The notes below the pieces were generated by a model, which was not told the origin of the DNA, did no database searches, and was given only the letters and a program-made list of their open reading frames with translations. The translations under genes and the position numbers were made by a program. Below, one piece after another: positions 16,087-21,910 of a DNA stretch of 23,324 bases. Numbering within the stretch: the first letter of the stretch is position 1; every line of letters starts with the position of its first letter. The DNA is from Bacteroidales bacterium UBA1035. Lineage in GTDB: Bacteria; Bacteroidota; Bacteroidia; Bacteroidales; Dysgonomonadaceae. The DNA lies in assembly GCA_002316835.1 (NCBI GenBank), contig DCEG01000112.1:1738-25061 (forward strand), given 5' to 3'.

Positions 16087-16287
16087 TTATCCGCCTTGTG
16101 CAACTTTGATGATGAGGATATTGCAACCGTTGGTAAGTGTAGTTATTTCCCAGTTTTTACGAAAAATAACCACATCATCAATCGCGACGGCAATGTGGGA
16201 TGTATTGATATTTTGTTGCTCAAGAAACTGCAAAAGGGTAGTGTTCGGGAGACAATGCACCTGACTTCCGTTAAGAAATATATTCAT
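16087..16287 (-). CDS. thiS: Sulfur carrier protein ThiS
   Basis: The 66-residue protein has the ubiquitin-like fold pattern of ThiS (MNIFLNGSQ, TTLLQFLEQQN, VAIDDVVIFRKNWE, GCNILIIKVAQGG) and ends in the required Gly-Gly tail, whose last glycine is adenylated by ThiF and converted to a thiocarboxylate. It is the first gene after the TPP riboswitch, with a leader of 49 bases after the aptamer. No Shine-Dalgarno site is visible before its ATG; the leader is A/T-rich. Confidence 0.95.
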   Translation of the reverse strand: MNIFLNGSQVHCLPNTTLLQFLEQQNINTSHIAVAIDDVVIFRKNWEITTLTNGCNILIIKVAQGG

Positions 16288-16336
16288 AGATATATAAATA
16301 AAAGTGCGGGGTGCGAAAAATGGGTAAGGTTGTATC

Positions 16337-16415
16337 TACTCTTTCCTACGGCGGCATTATCCGCATCAGGTATGAGGGTGTAATCTCAGCCCGCTTGTAT
16401 GGGCACCCCTGAATA
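16337..16415 (-). promoter_or_regulatory. TPP riboswitch (THI element) of the thiamine operon
   Basis: The minus strand carries the conserved blocks of the TPP aptamer in order: AGGGGTGCC (ends at 16410), CTGAGAT (16383-16389), ACCTGAT (16365-16371), GGATAATGCC (16353-16362) and GTAGGAAA. The closing stem P1 is formed by TATTC (16411-16415) and GAGTA (16337-16341). It precedes thiS and would turn the operon off when thiamine diphosphate is abundant. No hairpin with a T-run follows, so control of translation is more likely than termination. GCACCCC in the downstream leader (16308-16314) is a perfect complement of GGGGTGC in the aptamer (16403-16409) and could be the switching strand. Confidence 0.95.
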
Positions 16416-16418
16416 ATA

Positions 16419-16468
16419 ATACTGCAAAGATAACGGATTCTTTTGATATGCCGTAATCTTTGCAGTAT
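16419..16468. repeat. 18-bp-arm inverted repeat between the DJ-1 gene and the riboswitch
   Basis: The arm at 16419-16436 (ATACTGCAAAGATAACGG) and the arm at 16451-16468 (CCGTAATCTTTGCAGTAT) are inverted copies with one mismatch, around a 14-base loop. The repeat begins 20 bases after the DJ-1/PfpI stop. The arm nearest the riboswitch contains the -7 box of the thiamine promoter. It may be a terminator for the upstream gene, an operator, or both. Confidence 0.85.
16425..16432 (-). promoter_or_regulatory. -7 box of the thiamine operon promoter
   Basis: TATCTTTG on the minus strand is an exact TAnnTTTG box. A start site about 6-8 bases downstream would fall at the first base of the riboswitch P1 stem (16415). 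No clear TTG -33 element is found 17-23 bases upstream, so the promoter may be weak or activator-dependent. Confidence 0.6.
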
Positions 16469-16488
16469 GAATTTTAAATTGTTTTTGT

Positions 16489-17037
16489 TTATAAAAGCAA
16501 AAGTCCGTCCTGAACTTCCTTACGTGTATTTATTCCTGCAATGGTTTCTACAAGTTGTAATGCAAAATCGAATACAAATGAGGGGCCTTTTCCGGTAATG
16601 ATATTCTCGTCAACTGCCACTTTCTCGCCGGTTACTTTGGCTCCGATCAATTCGGGTTCAAAGCCGGGATAGCAGGTCGCTTTTTTTCCGTCCAGCAATC
16701 CTAATCCGCCTAAAACCATTGGAGCGGCACATATAGCTGCTACGTTTTTTCCTTTTTCGGCAAATTCTTTGACACGTTTCTTTAATTCTTCGTGCTCGTT
16801 TAGGTGTTTTGCGCCGGGCATTCCGCCGGGAAGCACCAAAACATCGATGGTTGAAAAATCGAGCTCGGCGAAAGTTTTATCGGCCAGCACCGGTATGTTG
16901 TGTGCTCCGGTTACTCTTTTATCGTCTGTTATCGATATGGTCTCTACCGGAATTTGCGCTCTGCGTAGAATGTCAATTGTACCCAATGCTTCAATTTCTT
17001 CGAAGCCGTTGGCTAAAAATAATGCTACTTTTTTCAT
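16489..17037 (-). CDS. DJ-1/PfpI-family protein (YajL-like)
   Basis: The 182-residue protein has the DJ-1 fold signatures: FLANGFEEIEALGTIDILRR with E13/E14 near the active site, LVLPGGMPGAKHL, and the nucleophile elbow AAICAAPMVLG with C103. ATCYPGFE follows, as in YajL-type members. Members of this family act on glyoxal-type adducts or as oxidative-stress chaperones; the exact activity here is unknown. The family was once called ThiJ, but position next to the thiamine operon is no proof of a thiamine role. The gene lies 105 bases downstream of tonB on the same strand and is separated from thiS by the inverted repeat and riboswitch. Confidence 0.9.
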   Translation of the reverse strand: MKKVALFLANGFEEIEALGTIDILRRAQIPVETISITDDKRVTGAHNIPVLADKTFAELDFSTIDVLVLPGGMPGAKHLNEHEELKKRVKEFAEKGKNVAAICAAPMVLGGLGLLDGKKATCYPGFEPELIGAKVTGEKVAVDENIITGKGPSFVFDFALQLVETIAGINTRKEVQDGLLLL

Positions 17038-17108
17038 GTTTTGTTTTATTTAATAGATTGATAAAAAGATTGCTCGAGATTAGCTAAGCCGATGGCATTT
17101 CTTTGTTC

Positions 17109-17143
17109 GCCAACAGCTGACAGCTAATTACCAACAGCCAAAT
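17109..17143. repeat. Five tandem heptamers (GCYAAYR type) ending at the tonB stop codon
   Basis: Units GCCAACA, GCTGACA, GCTAATT, ACCAACA and GCCAAAT make exactly 35 bases; the last base is also the last base of the tonB stop codon. This is the most degenerate of the three tracts. Confidence 0.7.
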
Positions 17144-17934
17144 TAATTCAAATTGAACCGATAGGTGATGGTTCCCTGTTGATTGTTGGTGGAGTTTATC
17201 GCATTGAACTTTGTCCGACGGGCGGCGCCAAGCGCTTCGTTACGAAGTGTGTTATTGGGAGTGTTTGTCCCCTTGCCGATTTCTGCATTTATAACATTTC
17301 CACGCGGGTCAACAGTGATGGTTACCACAACTGTTCCGTAATCGTTTACCGAATAACGGGGTTGAGCTAAACCACCGGCGCCCAAACTGCGGCCACCCAA
17401 ATCGAATGTCCCGATTCCACCAATACCCGACGTTGCACCTTGCGAAGCATTTCCTGTGGAAACACCTTGAGTTCCTGTGCCCTCGGTTTCGCCGCGACTA
17501 CCGGCATTTTCACCAAACAGACCACTCATTTGCTGGTTGATTTCCTGTTTGCGGGCTTCCTCTTCACGCTGACGGCGTACGGCCTCTTCTTGTAAACGAC
17601 GTTGCTCGGCTAATTGTTCGCGGCGACGGCGTTCTTCTTCTCGTTGAGCAGCAACGTCTATGGTTGGTTCGGTATTTTGAGTAATTAACGGTTCGCTGGG
17701 TGAATATTCGGGAACGGATGGTGTCTGTTGCGCGGGAACCGGAACGATTTCGTTCATGGGCGACTCAGTGGTACCGAATGCATCTTCAACGTTTCCGAAC
17801 ATTACGGGGATTCCTTCCAGTTCTTCGGGTGGTGAGTATAGCGTGAAGTAAGAGAATAACAGAAAGAGCAGGAGCAGCACGGCAAAAATGGCTGTCCCGA
17901 TAATTCCTGATATTTTTTCTCTTGTGATTGTCAT
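17143..17934 (-). CDS. tonB: TonB-like energy transducer
   Basis: The 263-residue protein has a short cytoplasmic start, one membrane helix (about 9-32), a Pro/Thr-rich stretch (about 60-95), a strongly charged Arg/Glu/Gln coiled coil (about 95-135) and a Gly/Ser/Thr-rich linker (about 140-185). The C-terminal TonB domain (about 190-263) contains VNDYGTVVVTITVDPRGNVIN and ends in ITYRFNLN. It passes proton-motive energy from ExbB/ExbD to outer-membrane TonB-dependent receptors. It follows exbD by 59 bases in the order exbB, exbD, tonB. Its coiled coil and conserved C-terminus would also fit a TolA-like role, but the partners favour TonB. Confidence 0.88.
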   Translation of the reverse strand: MTITREKISGIIGTAIFAVLLLLFLLFSYFTLYSPPEELEGIPVMFGNVEDAFGTTESPMNEIVPVPAQQTPSVPEYSPSEPLITQNTEPTIDVAAQREEERRRREQLAEQRRLQEEAVRRQREEEARKQEINQQMSGLFGENAGSRGETEGTGTQGVSTGNASQGATSGIGGIGTFDLGGRSLGAGGLAQPRYSVNDYGTVVVTITVDPRGNVINAEIGKGTNTPNNTLRNEALGAARRTKFNAINSTNNQQGTITYRFNLN

Positions 17935-17993
17935 TTGTTGTGCTATTATCTTTATCAGAGTTCAGAACTTTGACAAAGTGTCGCGTGGTTCGT

Positions 17994-18401
17994 TTAATTC
18001 GGCCTCGTCATCAGCACCATCTTAAACTGATTCTGATTGGCAATATCCAAGATTTTTACAATTTCCCGATATGGAACTTCTTCATCGGCATACAGAGCCA
18101 CAAAGATATCCGGCTCAGCCGAGTAAACCGACTGCAGAAACGGAGTAATCTGCTCGAATGTCACCACTCGCTCAGTCTCATTTGCATTCGCAACATAATA
18201 AGTGAGGTCCTTATCAATAGTGACTCTTGTAATGGGCTTTGCCTGGGCCTGTTGTTGCGCTTTGGGAAGCAGCACTTTAATAGCGTTTGGTACTACGATG
18301 GTGGATGTGATCATAAAGAAAATAAGCAACAGAAAAATCACATCAGTCATAGATGCCATGCTGAAGTTTGCCTCTACATTAAATCGTTGTTTTAATGCCA
18401 T
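17994..18401 (-). CDS. exbD: Biopolymer transport protein ExbD/TolR family
   Basis: The 135-residue protein has one membrane helix (about 16-36) with D20 in SMTDVIFLLLIFFMIT, the proton-carrying aspartate of the family, followed by a periplasmic domain. With ExbB it forms the inner-membrane motor that drives TonB. Its ATG lies 12 bases after the exbB stop. The periplasmic part ends with EIVKILDIANQNQFKMVLMTRP, as in other ExbD proteins. Confidence 0.94.
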   Translation of the reverse strand: MALKQRFNVEANFSMASMTDVIFLLLIFFMITSTIVVPNAIKVLLPKAQQQAQAKPITRVTIDKDLTYYVANANETERVVTFEQITPFLQSVYSAEPDIFVALYADEEVPYREIVKILDIANQNQFKMVLMTRPN

Positions 18402-18413
18402 TTTCTGTTTGTT

Positions 18414-19115
18414 TTAAGCCGCCGGTTCGTTCAAAATATCCATAAATTCCATGATTCGCATTTCAAGTTTATTTACAATACCTTTTATCCTGGTTGTAAG
18501 GTAGTTGTAAGCAAACAATGCAATAATCCCCACAATTAGTCCGCCAACGGTTGTTACCAAAGCCTCATAAATTCCCGTAGATAAAATATTTACATCAACG
18601 TTTGCTCCTGCACTTGCCATGCTCATAAATGCCTTCACCATTCCGGTAACAGTTCCTAAAAAACCTATCATCGGCGCACCCGATGCGGTTGTTGCAAGCA
18701 ACGGTAGTCCTTTTTCCAGTTTGGAAATCTCTATATTCCCCTGATTTTCAATAGCTGACATTACATCTGCCATTGGTCTTCCCAAACGCGAAATCCCTTT
18801 TTCCACCATTCTCGCCGATGGCGTATTGGTGTTGCGACAGAGCGTCATTGCGGTTTCAATCTTCCCATCGAGGATGTAATCTTTTATACGATTCATAAAC
18901 GAACTATCTTCCTTCCCGGCTTTATTTATCACCAGCGTTCTTTCGATAAGAACATAAACCGACAGGAGCAAAAGCACCAACAAAACGATCATCAACCAAC
19001 CGCCTTTAAATGCAAGATCTAAGGCGTTCATGGTTGTTTGAGTTTCAACCGCAGTCGTAACCTGCTGCATTTGTTGCAAAGTATCTTGAACAGGAGCAAT
19101 TTGTAACAAGTTCAT
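18414..19115 (-). CDS. exbB: MotA/TolQ/ExbB proton channel protein
   Basis: The 233-residue protein has three membrane segments: about 38-60 (GGWLMIVLLVLLLLSVYVLIE), about 140-163 and about 182-206. Between the first and second lies a cytoplasmic loop with the family's helical region (MVEKGISRLG, NIEISKLEKGLPLLATTASGAPMIGFLGTVTGMVKAF, here named by its parts). The TASGAPMIGFLGTVTGM segment is the ExbB/TolQ/MotA channel motif. It heads the exbB-exbD-tonB set. pdxJ lies 143 bases upstream on the same strand, and no clear consensus promoter is seen in that gap, only TATCTTAG with one mismatch. Confidence 0.94.
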   Translation of the reverse strand: MNLLQIAPVQDTLQQMQQVTTAVETQTTMNALDLAFKGGWLMIVLLVLLLLSVYVLIERTLVINKAGKEDSSFMNRIKDYILDGKIETAMTLCRNTNTPSARMVEKGISRLGRPMADVMSAIENQGNIEISKLEKGLPLLATTASGAPMIGFLGTVTGMVKAFMSMASAGANVDVNILSTGIYEALVTTVGGLIVGIIALFAYNYLTTRIKGIVNKLEMRIMEFMDILNEPAA

Positions 19116-19258
19116 TGAGTCAAATATTTTAATTTTTTAAAAGGACTAAGATAATAAATTTTAGACCGCTTCGCTGTCAGACTTGTGTGTTAAGGCGTCT
19201 GATGGTCATTTATTTGATATCTAATTATTAGTTCTAAGCTATAAAAGTAAATAATTAT

Positions 19259-19996
19259 TTATTGTTTATTACTCTCCAAGTTAGTATTTAAGCAATTTTT
19301 ATAAGCTTTAATTGTTTTTTCCAAACCCAGGTAAAGCGCATCACTGATGAGTGAATGACCGATAGATACCTCTTTCAACCAGGGAATGTTTATGTAGAGA
19401 TAATTCAAATTCTCCAGATTTAAATCGTGCCCGGCATTTATACCCAAGCCTAGATTTTTTGCAAGTATTGCCGCTTCAACATAAGGAGCTACTGCTTTTT
19501 CTCTGTCGATTTTGTATCTTTCAGCATATGGACCGGTATAAAGTTCAATTCTGTCGGCACCGATTTTCGATGCCATTTTAATCGTTTCCAGGTTTGTATC
19601 TACAAAAATGGAAGTACGCACACCCATGGCTTGAAACTCGTTTACTACTTCAGTCAGAAAATCCTTGTGTTCAACCGTATCCCAACCAGCGTCAGAAGTC
19701 AGTACATCATGTGCATCAGGGACAAGGGTTACTTGTGTCGGACGAATTTTTTTTATCAACGATATGAATTCGGGAGAAGGATTCCCCTCGATATTGAATT
19801 CGGTGGTTACTTTGGGTTGCAGGTCAAACACATCCGCATAACGGATATGGCGTTCATCGGGCCGGGGATGTACGGTAATACCCTCAGCTCCAAATAACTG
19901 ACAATCGATGGCTACTTGAACTACATCAGGAATATTGCCGCCTCTCGAATTCCGGATAGTAGCAACTTTATTTATATTTACACTTAGCTTTGTCAT
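19259..19996 (-). CDS. pdxJ: Pyridoxine 5'-phosphate synthase PdxJ
   Basis: PdxJ condenses 1-deoxyxylulose-5-phosphate with 3-amino-2-oxopropyl phosphate to pyridoxine 5'-phosphate. The 245-residue protein shows LSVNINKVATIRNSRGG (4-20), GAEGITVHPRPDERHIR (36-52, with the active-site H43), E70 in EFNIEGNPS, QVTLVPD and AGHDLNLEN near the C-terminus. The frame is open to an ATG at 20104, but PdxJ proteins start at the motif MTKLSVN, and the longer start would lie over the divergent promoter region; the ATG at 19994-19996 is therefore chosen. It shares the deoxyxylulose phosphate precursor with thiamine synthesis. Confidence 0.96.
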   Translation of the reverse strand: MTKLSVNINKVATIRNSRGGNIPDVVQVAIDCQLFGAEGITVHPRPDERHIRYADVFDLQPKVTTEFNIEGNPSPEFISLIKKIRPTQVTLVPDAHDVLTSDAGWDTVEHKDFLTEVVNEFQAMGVRTSIFVDTNLETIKMASKIGADRIELYTGPYAERYKIDREKAVAPYVEAAILAKNLGLGINAGHDLNLENLNYLYINIPWLKEVSIGHSLISDALYLGLEKTIKAYKNCLNTNLESNKQ

Positions 19997-20101
19997 TGTT
20001 ATTGTACTTTCTCTCCTTATTGCTGTTAATGTTTTGGTCTTTTTTGTAAATGGCAGAATGATAAAAATGCTTTCAAAATGGCTTTTTATCCAAAAAATCC
20101 C

Positions 20102-20127
20102 CATCTTTGTAAAAGATTACAAAATTA
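20102..20127. promoter_or_regulatory. Divergent -7 boxes of pdxJ and the ACT-like gene
   Basis: TAATTTTG on the minus strand (20120-20127) fits the TAnnTTTG box for pdxJ, and CATCTTTG on the plus strand (20102-20109) is one base off for the gene at 20160. The core 20106-20123 is a palindrome, TTTGTAA-AAGA-TTACAAA. Neither has a clear TTG at the right distance. Confidence 0.4.
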
Positions 20128-20159
20128 ATACGAAATAACGGTTTTGCCTAAGAAAACAG

Positions 20160-20531
20160 ATGAAAGATTTTATCAGACAACAGATAGAAAAACAATCGGT
20201 ATCGTTTACGGCAGAGTCTTTTTTAGGACTTTCTGACACAGAAAATTCGCTTATTGTTATAGAGGTTCCGTTAGTAGACTACACACTTACCGATATTGCC
20301 CGTATTGTTGAAAGTAATAATGCCCGGGTAATGAATTTGTATGTTCTCCCTGTTGCTGATGGCAATACCCTCATAATTTCTATCAAATTAAATTTATTAG
20401 ATTTATCTCCTGTGCTGATGAGTTTCGAAAGATTCAATTACAAGGTATTGTATTACCAGATGAAGGAAGGTGCAGTTACCGATACGCATAAAGAACGATT
20501 AGATGAACTGTTGTATTATTTGGAAATGTAA
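20160..20531 (+). CDS. ACT-like domain protein, probable remnant of a CBS-domain protein
   Basis: The 123-residue protein matches the C-terminal third of a Bacteroidota CBS-domain protein of about 220 residues that sits between pdxJ and nadK in related genomes (family knowledge from memory). The matching part is an ACT-like fold: SLIVIEVPLVDYTLTDIARI, ESNNARVMNLYVLP, LIISIKLNLLDLSPVLMSFER, and a final LLYYLEM. The two CBS repeats (about 120 residues) that normally precede it are missing, and only 163 bases separate this ATG from pdxJ, too little to hold them. Residues 1-28 correspond to the end of the second CBS repeat at best. The gene still has an intact frame and a candidate promoter. What it senses is unknown. 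Confidence 0.65.
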   Translation: MKDFIRQQIEKQSVSFTAESFLGLSDTENSLIVIEVPLVDYTLTDIARIVESNNARVMNLYVLPVADGNTLIISIKLNLLDLSPVLMSFERFNYKVLYYQMKEGAVTDTHKERLDELLYYLEM

Positions 20532-20544
20532 ATAGAAAGAGTAA

Positions 20545-20565
20545 AGAGCCAAGAACCAAGAACCA
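20545..20565. repeat. Three tandem heptamers (AGAACCA)
   Basis: Units AGAGCCA, AGAACCA and AGAACCA follow one another 13 bases after the stop of the ACT-like gene and before nadK. A fourth partial unit (AGACGAT) may follow. Confidence 0.65.
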
Positions 20566-20594
20566 AGACGATTAAAGAAGGTATTCATCTTCTT

Positions 20595-21503
20595 ATGCAA
20601 AATAGAAAACCGATGAAAATTGCATTATTTGGAAGTGTCTTTTCTGAGCAAGCTTATAAAGCCGAATCTCAAATCGTTGATGTTTGTGAAGCTGTGAAAC
20701 GGCATCCTGCCGAGTTGTATTTACCCGATACTTTTTTCTATTCGCTCTCTCGTGCTACACAAGACAAAATTCGTCCGTTATGTTTGCTTTTCGATGTGTT
20801 ACCACCGGTTGACCTGGCGCTGAGTGTGGGTGGAGACGGCACTTTCCTCCGAACTGCAGCTGCTGTGGGTAATTCAGGAATTCCGGTTCTGGGTATCAAT
20901 ACGGGAAGATTGGGATTTCTTGCTGATGTAAATTTTAATGATTTGAGCGAGACACTTCAAGAAATTTTCTCCGAAGAATATCTGATCGAGGAACGCTCGC
21001 TACTCGAGTTGATCGTTGACGATGAATCGTTGCCCTTCAGTCAGTATAACCGTGCTCTTAATGAGGTGGCTATTCTAAAGCAGGACACGGCATCGATGCT
21101 TACCATTCACACGCACATAAATAACGATTTTCTAACTTCATATCAAGCTGATGGATTGGTTGTTGCAACTCCAACCGGTTCAACAGCATATTCACTTAGC
21201 GTGGGTGGCCCAATTCTTGTTCCCAGTTCGCCAAGTATTGTTCTATCACCTATCGCACCTCATAATCTAACATCCAGGCCGTTGATAGTACAGGACGATG
21301 CAAAAATTAAATTGAGGATCGAAAGCCGGAGTAACAGTTTTTTGGTTTCTTTGGACGGCCAGTCACAGGTTTGTCATGTAAGAACCGAGATCGAAGTGCA
21401 AAAAGCAGATTATACCCTTAAAGTAGTAAAACGAAAGGGGCATACTTTCTACGAAACGCTTCGCGATAAACTGATGTGGGGCGTGGACGTGAGACGAAAA
21501 TAA
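20595..21503 (+). CDS. nadK: NAD kinase
   Basis: NadK makes NADP from NAD and ATP in the cytoplasm. The 302-residue protein has the catalytic GGDGT motif (79-83, in LALSVGGDGTFLRTAA), INTGRLGFLAD (101-111), the NE motif in ALNEVAI (154-160), the Gly-rich TPTGSTAYSLSVGGP (192-206) and a C-terminal SLDGQ. The ATG at 20595 is used. A second ATG at 20613 (residue 7, MKIALFG) is equally possible and would begin exactly at the first strand, as in related proteins. Neither has a well-spaced Shine-Dalgarno site. It follows the ACT-like gene by 63 bases on the same strand. Confidence 0.95.
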   Translation: MQNRKPMKIALFGSVFSEQAYKAESQIVDVCEAVKRHPAELYLPDTFFYSLSRATQDKIRPLCLLFDVLPPVDLALSVGGDGTFLRTAAAVGNSGIPVLGINTGRLGFLADVNFNDLSETLQEIFSEEYLIEERSLLELIVDDESLPFSQYNRALNEVAILKQDTASMLTIHTHINNDFLTSYQADGLVVATPTGSTAYSLSVGGPILVPSSPSIVLSPIAPHNLTSRPLIVQDDAKIKLRIESRSNSFLVSLDGQSQVCHVRTEIEVQKADYTLKVVKRKGHTFYETLRDKLMWGVDVRRK

Positions 21504-21531
21504 AAAACAGGATAACCAAAAAGTTATCCCG
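21502..21531. terminator. Convergent terminator between nadK and the OadG-like gene
   Basis: GGATAAC (21510-21516) pairs with GTTATCC (21523-21529) around CAAAAA. On the minus strand the stem is followed by TG and six T (21502-21507), a strong terminator for the OadG-like gene. For nadK on the plus strand the T-richness downstream is modest. Confidence 0.8.
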
Positions 21532-21558
21532 TTGTAGTTTCAGGTTAATGAACAAATT

Positions 21559-21747
21559 TTATTGTTCATATTCTTCTTCGCCATCATCGGAAGATGTGGC
21601 TACGATTTGCTCCACGGGTTTTGCTTCTTCGAAGGGCAAAAGTTTATCGAGCCCAATGATAAGCATGTAAAAGATGGCCATAAAAACAAATATTCCGGCC
21701 ATGGATACCCCGGCAATTAATAATGAAGTTTCTATTGTTGGTGTCAT
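21559..21747 (-). CDS. Small membrane protein, probable OadG-like (gamma) subunit of a Na+-pumping decarboxylase
   Basis: The 62-residue protein has one membrane helix (about 8-34, LLIAGVSMAGIFVFMAIFYMLIIGL) followed by an acidic cytoplasmic tail (FEEAKPVEQ ... DDGEEEYEQ). This is the layout of the gamma subunit that joins the beta channel and the carboxyltransferase in oxaloacetate and methylmalonyl-CoA decarboxylases. It lies 162 bases downstream of the beta-subunit gene on the same strand, which supports the call, but the sequence itself is too short and plain to prove it. An inverted repeat, ATGAACAA/TTGTTCAT (21548-21569), overlaps its stop, and a terminator follows. Confidence 0.5.
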   Translation of the reverse strand: MTPTIETSLLIAGVSMAGIFVFMAIFYMLIIGLDKLLPFEEAKPVEQIVATSSDDGEEEYEQ

Positions 21748-21757
21748 ATTTTTTGAG

Positions 21758-21792
21758 GCTTTTAGCTTTTGGCTTTTAGTAATTAGCTCTGT
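21758..21792. repeat. Five tandem heptamers of GCTTTTR type before the OadG-like gene
   Basis: Units GCTTTTA, GCTTTTG, GCTTTTA, GTAATTA and GCTCTGT make exactly 35 bases, beginning ten bases from the ATG of the OadG-like gene. The following bases (GTTG) continue a 12-base match, GCTYTGTGTTGR, that also occurs at 2598 and 11434. Confidence 0.75.
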
Positions 21793-21875
21793 GTTGAACT
21801 AATGTTGTAATTAACCAAAATTTTTGTTTATTTCTTGTTTTATTTTATGATAATTCTTCAAATTCCTACTCTATT

Positions 21876-21910
21876 GCCAACAGCCAACGGCTAACAGCTA
21901 ATTGCTATTT
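21876..21910. repeat. Five tandem heptamers (GCYAAYR type) ending at the oadB stop codon
   Basis: Units GCCAACA, GCCAACG, GCTAACA, GCTAATT and GCTATTT make exactly 35 bases; the last base is the last base of the oadB stop codon, the same placement as at tonB. Confidence 0.8.

Noticed and set aside
16489..17037. Calling the DJ-1/PfpI gene a thiamine kinase (ThiJ)
   Set aside because: ThiJ is a historical name; the family motifs are those of DJ-1/YajL, and the gene lies upstream of the riboswitch and outside its control.
19177..19202. Hairpin TCAGAC/GTCTGA between pdxJ and exbB as a terminator
   Set aside because: The stem is only six pairs with a 14-base loop and no T-run follows on the minus strand; pdxJ and exbB may be co-transcribed.
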